A stretch of 64,000 bases of DNA, from positions 248,001 to 312,000 of the forward strand of contig NZ_LMLW01000009.1 of NCBI RefSeq assembly GCF_001422045.1, given 5' to 3'. The first letter of the stretch is position 1; every line of letters begins with the position of its first letter. Below are positions 34,566 through 41,290 of the stretch, one piece after another. The DNA is from Sphingomonas sp. Leaf242 (GTDB taxonomy: Bacteria > Pseudomonadota > Alphaproteobacteria > Sphingomonadales > Sphingomonadaceae). The translations under genes and the position numbers were made by a program. Below the pieces are notes generated by a model that saw nothing but the letters and a program-made list of their open reading frames with translations, was not told the origin of the DNA and did not search any database.

Positions 34566-35392
34566 CCTTGCAGACCATCATCGACGCCGCCTGGGACGAC
34601 CGCGCGAACCTGGGCCTCGATACCAAGGGCGATGTGCGCGACGCGGTCGAGTCCGCGCTGGCGATGCTGGACGCAGGGACTGCGCGCGTTGCCGAGCCGA
34701 CGGGCGCCGAAAACGGGGGGGGCTGGCAGGTCAACCAGTGGCTGAAGAAGGCGGTGCTGCTCTCGTTCCGGCTTAACGACAATGTCGTGATCGACGGCGG
34801 CTCGGCCGGCGCGCCGGCGTTCGACAAGGTGCCGTCGAAGTTCGCGGGCTGGGGCGACGCGGAGTTCCGCGCGGCGGGTATCCGCGTCGTTCCGGGTGCA
34901 GTCGCGCGGCGCGGCAGCTTCATCGCCAAGGGCGCGATCCTGATGCCGAGCTTCGTCAATATCGGCGCCTATGTCGGCGAGGGCACGATGGTCGACGCGT
35001 GGGCGACGGTCGGCAGTTGCGCGCAGATCGGCAGGAACGTCCATCTGTCGGGCGGTGCCGGCATCGGTGGCGTGCTCGAGCCGTTGCAGGCGGACCCCGT
35101 CATCATCGGCGATGGCGCCTTCATCGGCGCGCGCGCGGAAGTCGCCGAGGGCGTCCGCGTCGGCGAGGGCGCGGTGCTGTCGATGGGCGTGTATCTCGGC
35201 GCCTCGACCAAGATCATCGACCGCGCGACCGGCGAAGTCTTCAAGGGCGAAGTGCCGCCGTATGCGGTGGTCGTGCCGGGCTCGATCGGCGGCGGGGACG
35301 GGAAACCGGCCTTGTATTGCGCCGTGATCGTCAAACGGGTCGACGCGCAAACGCGCTCCAAGACCAGCATCAACGACCTGCTCAGGGACTGA
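34562..35392 (+). CDS. dapD: Tetrahydrodipicolinate N-succinyltransferase DapD
   Basis: A 276-residue enzyme. An N-terminal helical domain (about 1-95) is followed by a left-handed beta-helix of hexapeptide repeats ([59 protein letters not shown]). DapD uses succinyl-CoA to block the amino group of tetrahydrodipicolinate on the way to meso-diaminopimelate and lysine, so it feeds peptidoglycan synthesis. Translation is coupled to the upstream HAD gene. It lies 61 bases before glpX. Confidence 0.95.
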   Translation: MTLQTIIDAAWDDRANLGLDTKGDVRDAVESALAMLDAGTARVAEPTGAENGGGWQVNQWLKKAVLLSFRLNDNVVIDGGSAGAPAFDKVPSKFAGWGDAEFRAAGIRVVPGAVARRGSFIAKGAILMPSFVNIGAYVGEGTMVDAWATVGSCAQIGRNVHLSGGAGIGGVLEPLQADPVIIGDGAFIGARAEVAEGVRVGEGAVLSMGVYLGASTKIIDRATGEVFKGEVPPYAVVVPGSIGGGDGKPALYCAVIVKRVDAQTRSKTSINDLLRD

Positions 35393-35453
35393 TCGGGTCG
35401 ACAATGCTGCGACTGCTGCCTATCCCCGCCGAAACATTCCGAGGAGAAATATT

Positions 35454-36425
35454 TTGACCGCTGCCGCAAGCCAGGTTCTCGACCGCGTTCTCGTCCTCGA
35501 AATGGTCCGCGTGACCGAGGCGGCGGCGATCGCCGCCTCCACGCTCGTCGGGCGCGGCGACGAGAAGGCAGCGGATGCAGCCGCGGTCGAGGCGATGCGC
35601 GAGGCGCTCAACTCGCTGTACATGGACGGCACCGTCGTGATCGGCGAAGGCGAGCGCGACGAAGCCCCGATGCTGTTCATCGGCGAGAAGGTGGGCTCGG
35701 CAATCGGCAAGGGCCCGAAGATCGACATTGCGCTCGATCCCTTGGAAGGCACGACGATCTGCGCGACTGCGGGGCCGAACAGCCTCGCCGTGCTGGCGAT
35801 CGCCGAAGAGGGCGGGCTGCTCAACGCGCCCGACGTCTACATGGACAAGATCGCGGTCGGGCCGGGCTATCCCGAGGGCATCATCGATCTCGACAAGACG
35901 CCGACCGAGAACATCAATGCGGTCGCCGCTGCCAAGGGCGTGCCGGCGCGGGACCTGATCGTATGCGTGCTCGACCGGCCGCGTCACGAGGCGCTGATCG
36001 CCGAACTGCGGCAGGTCGGCTGCGGGATCATGCTGATCGGGGACGGCGACGTTGCCGGCGTGATCGCGACGTCCGATCCCGAGACCACGGTCGACGTGTA
36101 CATGGGCTCCGGCGGCGCGCCTGAGGGCGTGCTGGCGTGCGCGGCGCTGCGCTGCGTCGGCGGTCAGTTCAAGGGGCGGCTGCTGTTCCGCAACGACGAC
36201 GAGCGTGGGCGCGCTGCGAAGTGGGGGATCACCGATCTCGACAAGCAGTATGACCTTTCGGAACTGGCGAAGGGTGACTGCATCTTTGCGGCGACCGGGG
36301 TTACGGATGGGTCGTTGCTGGCGGGCGTGAAGCGGAAGAAGGGCAAGATGACGACGGAGAGCGTGGTGATGCGCGCGTCTTCGGGGACCGTGCGGTGGGT
36401 CAAGGGCGAGCATCGGACGGATTGA
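35454..36425 (+). CDS. glpX: Fructose-1,6-bisphosphatase class II GlpX
   Basis: A 323-residue phosphatase, with GEGERDEAPMLFIGEKVG (metal-binding Glu/Asp), ALDPLEGTTICATAGPNSLAVLA and MGSGGAPEGVLACAALRCVGG. GlpX is the metal-dependent fructose bisphosphatase of gluconeogenesis. Translation starts at TTG 35454, where GAGGAG (35441-35446) gives ideal spacing; no ATG lies in frame near it. The two family B and C repeats follow its stop. Confidence 0.94.
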   Translation: MTAAASQVLDRVLVLEMVRVTEAAAIAASTLVGRGDEKAADAAAVEAMREALNSLYMDGTVVIGEGERDEAPMLFIGEKVGSAIGKGPKIDIALDPLEGTTICATAGPNSLAVLAIAEEGGLLNAPDVYMDKIAVGPGYPEGIIDLDKTPTENINAVAAAKGVPARDLIVCVLDRPRHEALIAELRQVGCGIMLIGDGDVAGVIATSDPETTVDVYMGSGGAPEGVLACAALRCVGGQFKGRLLFRNDDERGRAAKWGITDLDKQYDLSELAKGDCIFAATGVTDGSLLAGVKRKKGKMTTESVVMRASSGTVRWVKGEHRTD

Positions 36426-36435
36426 TCTTCCAATA

Positions 36436-36540
36436 CCACCCCGGCGAAGGCCGGGGCCCAGGTGGAAAGGTCGGAGTAACGGAGCGTTGTCCGCAGTTAG
36501 CAACGTCCCCCAACTGGGCCCCGGCCTTCGCCGGGGTGGC
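36436..36540. repeat. Palindromic repeat family B, copy 3
   Basis: CCACCCCGGCGAAGGCCGGG and the inverted CCGGCCTTCGCCGGGGTGG with a conserved centre (GGAGTAACGGAGCG, CAACGTCCCCCAACTGG). It is immediately after glpX and in tandem with a family C copy. Confidence 0.9.
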
Positions 36541-36570
36541 TCCCTGGTGGAATGTCGCACCAGCCAACCA

Positions 36571-36628
36571 TGTTTCCCCGCGAAGGCGGGGACCCAGACT
36601 AGGCTCCCGCCTTCGCGGGAGAACAAGG
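36571..36628. repeat. Palindromic repeat family C, copy 3
   Basis: TGTTTCCCCGCGAAGGCGGGG and CTCCCGCCTTCGCGGGAGAAC. It lies between glpX and the convergent ABC permease gene and follows a family B copy by 30 bases. Confidence 0.9.
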
Positions 36629-36670
36629 GCGACTGAGCTTACCCTACCGACGTGGTCGTCGTTCGCGCGA

Positions 36671-37447
36671 TCAGTTCTTCATCCGCCAGCCGGTCTTGAA
36701 GATCCAGGCGATCGCGATCAGGCATGCCGCGAGGAAGCCCGCCGTCACCGCGAGGCTGACCCCGACCGCGACGTCGCCGACGCCGAAGAAGCTCCAGCGG
36801 AAGCCGCTCACCAGATACACGACCGGGTTGAACAGGCTGAACGTCCGCCAAGGCTGGGGCAGCATGTCGATCGAGTAGAACGCACCGCCGAGGAACGTCA
36901 GCGGCGTGATCAGCAGCGCGGGGACGAAGTTCAACTGCTCGAATCCGTTGGCCCACACGCCGATGATGAACCCGAACAGGCTGAACGCGACCGCGGTCAG
37001 GATCAGGAACGCGATCATCGCAAACGGGTGTTCGATCCGCAGCGGCACGAAGAACGACGCGGTCGCGAGGATTATCAGCCCGAGGATCACCGACTTGGTG
37101 GTCGCCGCGCCGACATAGCCGATCACCATCTCCATCGCCGAGACGGGTGCCGACAACAGTTCGTAGATAGTGCCGGTGAATTTGGGGAAGTAGATGCCGA
37201 TCGATGCGTTCGAGATGCTCTGCGTGAGCAGCGACAGCATGATCAGGCCGGGGACGATAAAGCTGCCGTAACCGACGCCGCCGACCTGCTGCATGCGGCT
37301 GCCGATCGCGCCGCCGAATACGATAAAATACAGCGAGGTGGTGAGGACGGGGGTGACGAGGCTCTGCCAAAGGGTTCGCAGTGCACGCGCCATTTCGAAG
37401 CGGTAGATCGCCCAAATGCCGTGGGTGTTGATCAGCGAGGGGGTCAT
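36671..37447 (-). CDS. ABC-2 type transporter permease
   Basis: A 258-residue membrane protein with six hydrophobic segments and the ABC-2 signature region ([23 protein letters not shown] and [19 protein letters not shown]). It is translationally coupled to the ATPase gene upstream (start 37447 against stop 37444-37446). Together they form a single-permease exporter of the DrrAB/YadGH kind; the substrate is not shown by sequence, and drugs, lipids or polysaccharides are all possible. Confidence 0.88.
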   Translation of the reverse strand: MTPSLINTHGIWAIYRFEMARALRTLWQSLVTPVLTTSLYFIVFGGAIGSRMQQVGGVGYGSFIVPGLIMLSLLTQSISNASIGIYFPKFTGTIYELLSAPVSAMEMVIGYVGAATTKSVILGLIILATASFFVPLRIEHPFAMIAFLILTAVAFSLFGFIIGVWANGFEQLNFVPALLITPLTFLGGAFYSIDMLPQPWRTFSLFNPVVYLVSGFRWSFFGVGDVAVGVSLAVTAGFLAACLIAIAWIFKTGWRMKN

Positions 37448-38373
37448 GCGCGTTCTCCGACGAGATCGACGAAGATGTCTTCGAGGCTCGATTTGCTGGT
37501 TTCGAGGTCCTTGAAGCCGATGCCGAGTTCGCTGAGCTTGCGGAGCAACGAGGGGATGCCGGTGTGATCGGCCTGCGCGTCGAAGACGTAGCGGAGGTGC
37601 TTGCCGTCGTCTTCCAGCGACAGGTCCCAGTCGGCGAGTTCCGGGGGGATCGCCGTCATCGGGTCCTGGAGCGCGATGTCGAGTTCGCGCTTGCCGAGCT
37701 TCTTCATCAGCGACGCCTTGTCGTCGACGAGGAGCAGCTTGCCCTTGTTGATGACTCCGACGCGGTCGGCCATTTCCTCGGCTTCCTCGATGTAGTGCGT
37801 CGTCAAGATGATCGTCGTGCCGCCTTCGCGCAGGCGGTGGACGAGCTTCCACATGTCGCGGCGCAGCGCCACGTCGACGCCCGCGGTAGGCTCGTCGAGG
37901 AACAGGATTTCGGGTTCGTGTGCGAGCGCCTTGGCGATCAGCACGCGGCGCTTCATGCCGCCTGAGAGCTCGCGGATCTTCGCGTCGCGCTTGTCCCAGA
38001 GCGAGAGGTCGCGGAGCACCTGTTCGATGTACGCGCTGTGACCTGAGCGGCCGAACAGGCGACGGCTGAAGGTGACGGTGGCGAGCACCGTCTCGAACAT
38101 GTCGACGTTGAGTTCCTGCGGCACGAGGCCGATGCGGCTGCGCGCCTGCTTATAGTCGCGGATGGCGTCGTAGCCGGCGACCTTGATCGTGCCGGCGGAC
38201 GGCGTGACGATGCCGCAGATGATGCTGATCAGCGTCGTCTTGCCCGCGCCGTTGGGGCCGAGGAGGGCGAAGATCTCGCCCTTCTGGATGTCGAGGTCGA
38301 CGGGGTGGAGGGCTGTGGTGCCGCTCTTGTAGGTCTTGGTGACGCCCGCGATGGACAGGATCGGTTCGGTCAT
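37444..38373 (-). CDS. ABC transporter ATP-binding protein (ABC-2 exporter)
   Basis: A 309-residue ATPase from ATG 38373. Walker A is GPNGAGKT at 39-46, the Q-loop VPQELNVD, signature ELSGGMKRR near 140, Walker [13 protein letters not shown] near 160 and switch His in [14 protein letters not shown]. It has the C-terminal extension (about 230-309) found in YadG-like exporters. The permease partner follows with a four-base overlap. A family C repeat (38442) precedes it. Confidence 0.92.
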   Translation of the reverse strand: MTEPILSIAGVTKTYKSGTTALHPVDLDIQKGEIFALLGPNGAGKTTLISIICGIVTPSAGTIKVAGYDAIRDYKQARSRIGLVPQELNVDMFETVLATVTFSRRLFGRSGHSAYIEQVLRDLSLWDKRDAKIRELSGGMKRRVLIAKALAHEPEILFLDEPTAGVDVALRRDMWKLVHRLREGGTTIILTTHYIEEAEEMADRVGVINKGKLLLVDDKASLMKKLGKRELDIALQDPMTAIPPELADWDLSLEDDGKHLRYVFDAQADHTGIPSLLRKLSELGIGFKDLETSKSSLEDIFVDLVGERA

Positions 38374-38441
38374 TGGCACCCCTTTTTCGTGGGTGTCAGA
38401 TGGGGGTGGGGAGGGGGGAATGATAGGCCTTCCCGCGCCTT

Positions 38442-38500
38442 CTTGTTCTCCCGCGAAGGCGGGAGCCCAGACTGGGTCCCCGCCTTCGCGGGGAAACAAG
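38442..38500. repeat. Palindromic repeat family C, copy 4
   Basis: CTTGTTCTCCCGCGAAGGCGGGA and the inverse CCCCGCCTTCGCGGGGAAACAAG. It lies between the ABC ATPase and dsbA-like genes, both on the - strand, and could mark the end of the M48-dsbA transcript. Confidence 0.9.
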
Positions 38501-38510
38501 GAAGGGAGCG

Positions 38511-39221
38511 TCAACCGGCGCGGGCGGCTGCTACGGCTTTCTGGAGGTCTTCCAACGGCAACGCGCCCGACAATACGCGGTCGCCGACCACCCAGCTAGG
38601 CGTGCCGGTCATGCCGAGCTTGGCGGCGGTTTCCATGTTCTTGGCGATCTCGGCGTCGGCGGTCTTGGTGAAGCTTGCCTGCGTCGTGTCTACCCCGGCC
38701 TTGCCCGCAGCTGCGGCGATCGAGGCGTCGCTGACGGGGCCGCCGGCGTAGAGCGCGTCGTGGAAGGTGGCGAACTTGCCTTGTTGTGCGGCCGCCAGGC
38801 TGGCGCGGGCGGCGATGCGGCTTTCGGCACTGAGGATCGGGAGTTCGCGGAAGACCACGCGGACTTTCGGGTCTGCGGCGATCAGCTTGGCGATCATCGG
38901 CAGGCTCGCGCGGCAATACCCGCAATTGTAATCGAAATACTCGACGAGCGTGACGTCGCCCTTGGGGTTGCCGGCCCAGGCGCTGCCGAACGGCGTGACA
39001 ATCGCGTCGCGGTTCGCGGTGACGGTCTTGCCGGACTCGCGGTCACGGAGTTTCTCCATCGCCTCGGGCAGTATCTCGGGGTGCGCCAGGACGTAGTCGT
39101 GGATGATCGATTCGACCTGCGCGCGCTCGACGCCGCCGCCCTGGCGGTCATAGCCCCAGACCGCGAGGCCTCCGATGACGGCGCCAGCGACTGCGATCGC
39201 CGGGAATGTAAGTTTGTTCAT
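38511..39221 (-). CDS. DsbA family oxidoreductase (Com1/ScsC-like)
   Basis: A 236-residue protein with an N-terminal signal anchor ([17 protein letters not shown]), a helical spacer (about 33-65, [24 protein letters not shown]) and a DsbA domain with C100-G-Y-C103 in [13 protein letters not shown] and cis-Pro loop [11 protein letters not shown] near 205. The AHPEIL spacer plus DsbA core is the Com1/ScsC pattern. Its start overlaps the stop of the M48 protease gene, so the two are coupled; perhaps it oxidises the periplasmic protease or its substrates (inference). Confidence 0.88.
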   Translation of the reverse strand: MNKLTFPAIAVAGAVIGGLAVWGYDRQGGGVERAQVESIIHDYVLAHPEILPEAMEKLRDRESGKTVTANRDAIVTPFGSAWAGNPKGDVTLVEYFDYNCGYCRASLPMIAKLIAADPKVRVVFRELPILSAESRIAARASLAAAQQGKFATFHDALYAGGPVSDASIAAAAGKAGVDTTQASFTKTADAEIAKNMETAAKLGMTGTPSWVVGDRVLSGALPLEDLQKAVAAARAG

Positions 39222-40573
39222 TTGCGGCGCTTATACTGCTTGGGATTGTCGTCCATCTCGTTCTGCGCGGCCATCGCGATATCCTGCGCGCGGATCCAGT
39301 CGGTGGTGTTCGCCGGGATGTTCGCCAGCGCATATTGCGCGCTCGCCGACGCGGTCCGCATGTCGCCGCCCATGCTGGCGCGCTCGGCAGTGGCGAGCGC
39401 GGCGCGCGCGGTGTCGCCGGTCAGTTCGTAGACGGTGCCGAGCTGCATCCAGGCGAACGGGTTCTGGTCGTCGCGGCCGACTGCTGTGCGCAGGACCCTG
39501 GTCGCCTCGGGGTAGTTCGCCTTGTTCTCGGTCGCGATCAGTGCGTGGCCGAAGGTGGTGGCGATCAGCGGGTTGTTGCGCGAGCCTTCCGTGGCTTCGC
39601 GTAGGGGGGCCAGCGATTCGGTCGGCTTGCCGGCTTCGAGCAGAATCTGGCCCTTGATCTCGAGGAAATACGGGTCGGTGGGCTCGGCCTTTACCAGTGC
39701 GTTGGCTTCGGCGTCGGCTTTGTCGGGGTAGCCGGCTTTGTGGTACGCGTAGGCGCGGGCGTAGTGGGCGTAGATCGACTGGTTGCTGGGCGGGTAGGCT
39801 TGCAGTGTCTGGTCCGCGGGCATGACGTAGCCGGCGAGCTTGGCCTTCACGCGGCGGAAGCGTTCCTCCAGCGCGGCGTCGGGCTTGTTGGCCCAGGCGG
39901 GCGAGGCTTGCAGGTCTGCGGTGAGCGTTGCGACGCGCTCGCCGGAGAGCGGATGCGACTGCATGAACGGATCGATGTTGGCGGTGCCGAAGCGGTATTC
40001 CTGCTGCTGCAATTTCTTGAAGAAGCTGAGCATGCCGCGGCCCGAGACGTTCGCCTCGCGGAGGAATTTGGCGCCGGTCGCGTCTGCGGTCGATTCCTGG
40101 ACTCGGCTGAACGAGAGGTAGCTGCCCATCGCCGCCTGCTGGCCCGCCGCCATGATGCCGGCACCTGCCTCGCCGCTGCCGGCCGCCATCGCGGCGAGGC
40201 CGAGGACCATCGAGAGCAGGTACATTCCCATTGCCGGCTTGGTGCCGCGGTCGGCGAGGACGACATGGCCGTCAGCGATGTGGCCGAGCTCATGCGCGAT
40301 GACGCCCTGGACTTCGTTGGCGTTGTCGGCGGCTTGGATGAGCCCTGAGTGGACGTAGACGGTCTGGCCGCCGGCGACGAACGCGTTGATCGATTCGTCA
40401 TTGATGAGGACGACCTTCACGTCGCGCGTCGAGAGCCCGGCCGCCTTGATCAGCGGGTTGGACATCTCCGCGAACATGGTTTCGGTCTCGGCGTCGCGGA
40501 GAATCGACTGGGCCTGGATGGGCGTCGTCCAGAGGAGGAGGGCGGTGGCTGCGGCGGCTACTAGACGCTTCAT
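39218..40573 (-). CDS. M48 family metalloprotease with TPR repeats (BepA-like)
   Basis: A 451-residue exported protein: signal peptide (about 1-22), peptidase domain with zinc site H94-E-L-G-H98 and the downstream Glu in ESTADATGAKFL, then C-terminal TPRs (about 280-430, ARAYAYHKAGYPDKADAEAN). BepA-type proteases inspect outer-membrane protein and lipopolysaccharide assembly. The TPR part is longer than in E. coli BepA, which is 487 residues overall. The conserved 14-base element (40649-40662) lies about 75 bases upstream. Confidence 0.9.
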   Translation of the reverse strand: MKRLVAAAATALLLWTTPIQAQSILRDAETETMFAEMSNPLIKAAGLSTRDVKVVLINDESINAFVAGGQTVYVHSGLIQAADNANEVQGVIAHELGHIADGHVVLADRGTKPAMGMYLLSMVLGLAAMAAGSGEAGAGIMAAGQQAAMGSYLSFSRVQESTADATGAKFLREANVSGRGMLSFFKKLQQQEYRFGTANIDPFMQSHPLSGERVATLTADLQASPAWANKPDAALEERFRRVKAKLAGYVMPADQTLQAYPPSNQSIYAHYARAYAYHKAGYPDKADAEANALVKAEPTDPYFLEIKGQILLEAGKPTESLAPLREATEGSRNNPLIATTFGHALIATENKANYPEATRVLRTAVGRDDQNPFAWMQLGTVYELTGDTARAALATAERASMGGDMRTASASAQYALANIPANTTDWIRAQDIAMAAQNEMDDNPKQYKRRK

Positions 40574-40648
40574 ATTACGGGGTATCGTCGATTGGGGGCG
40601 GGGGGGCAATGGTCGTGCGGTCGGGCGTTCGGTGGAGTGAAGTATAGG

Positions 40649-40662
40649 AAGTGCAGACGCTG
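40649..40662 (-). promoter_or_regulatory. Conserved upstream element, copy 3 (before the M48 protease gene)
   Basis: On the - strand: CAGCGTCTGCACTT, then CCTATACTTC, about 75 bases before the start at 40573. It shares CAAAACAGCTCC just upstream, similar to the other copies. Here the second half contains TATACT, a fair -10 hexamer, which suggests the block could be promoter core for this gene. Confidence 0.5.
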
Positions 40663-40785
40663 GGAGCTGTTTTGCGGTTGGTGGGGAGTACGGGTGGCGT
40701 TGGGGGAGGGGAGCAGGGTTTGGGTGTGTAGGACAGGGGGGGGGCTGTTGGGTCGTTTGGGGCACGTCGTGCTCGTTTCTCTCCG

Positions 40786-40873
40786 ACCGTCATTCCAGCG
40801 AAAGCTGGGATCTCATGGTTTGGCGGGTGTCGCGTGCCACGTGGGATACCCCAGCTTTCGCTGGGGTGACGGG
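40786..40873. repeat. Inverted repeat, family E
   Basis: CCGTCATTCCAGCGAAAGCTGG and the inverse CCCCAGCTTTCGCTGGGGTGACGG enclose a 43-base centre that includes GTGCCACGTGG. Each arm is palindromic about CAGCGAAAGCTG. Only one copy is in this window. Confidence 0.85.
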
Positions 40874-40922
40874 TTTTGGTTTGGGATGGAGAGGGTGCGA
40901 TCTAGACAGTGCCGCTGAATAG

Positions 40923-41031
40923 CCACCTCCCCGGCGGAGGCCGGGGTCCAGTTGGGGGACGTTGCTGACGGAGGGTAGCGTGCCGTTATTGCTACCTTTC
41001 CAACTGGGCCCCGGCCTTCGCCGGGGTGGTG
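40923..41031. repeat. Palindromic repeat family B, copy 4 (inverted orientation)
   Basis: The same arms as other family B copies (CCGGCGGAGGCCGGGG...CCCCGGCCTTCGCCGGGGTGG), but its centre (GACGTTGCTGACGGAGGG, TGCCGTTATTGCTACC) is in the reverse direction, showing that the centre has a polarity and that insertion can occur in both orientations. Confidence 0.88.
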
Positions 41032-41099
41032 ATGGGTGGGGGGAGTTCGGCGTGCGTCACTACGGCGCTGGAACTCAAACCTCGCACCGCCCTCCTGTC

Positions 41100-41158
41100 T
41101 TGTTCACCCGCGAAGGCGGGTGCCCAGTCTGGGTCCCCGCCTTCGCGGGGATACAAGT
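41100..41158. repeat. Palindromic repeat family C, copy 5
   Basis: TTGTTCACCCGCGAAGGCGGGTG and CCCCGCCTTCGCGGGGATACAAG. The left arm carries paired changes (CACCCGC/GCGGGTG) that keep base pairing, a sign of selection for the fold or of copying by arm correction. Confidence 0.88.
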
Positions 41159-41239
41159 TTTTCGCGGTTCGCCGGCCACCGGAGGCGTTGGACGCTGACG
41201 GATATCGTGCTGCCGGACGATCGCCCCCCTACAAACGAA

Positions 41240-41269
41240 AACGGGCGCGGCCTTTCGGTCGCGCCCGTT
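41240..41269 (-). terminator. Rho-independent terminator of rne
   Basis: AACGGGCGCGGCC, TTTC loop, GGTCGCGCCCGTT form a 13-pair stem with one G-T pair. Read on the - strand, the stem is followed by a T-rich tract (TTTTCGTTTG), 20 bases after the rne stop. It is the clearest terminator in the window together with 58301. Confidence 0.85.
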
Positions 41270-41290
41270 CTTCAGTCACGGCGTCCGGAG

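Larger units (their letters stand above)
40574..41290. other. Long intergenic region between the M48 gene and the rne end
   Basis: There is no convincing gene in these 717 bases. From left to right it holds the M48 upstream element (40649-40662), a TGTCCTAC box on the - strand (40729-40736), a family E repeat (40786-40873), a family B repeat (40923-41031), a family C repeat (41100-41158) and the rne terminator (41240-41269). It is a hot spot for palindromic elements. Confidence 0.7.
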
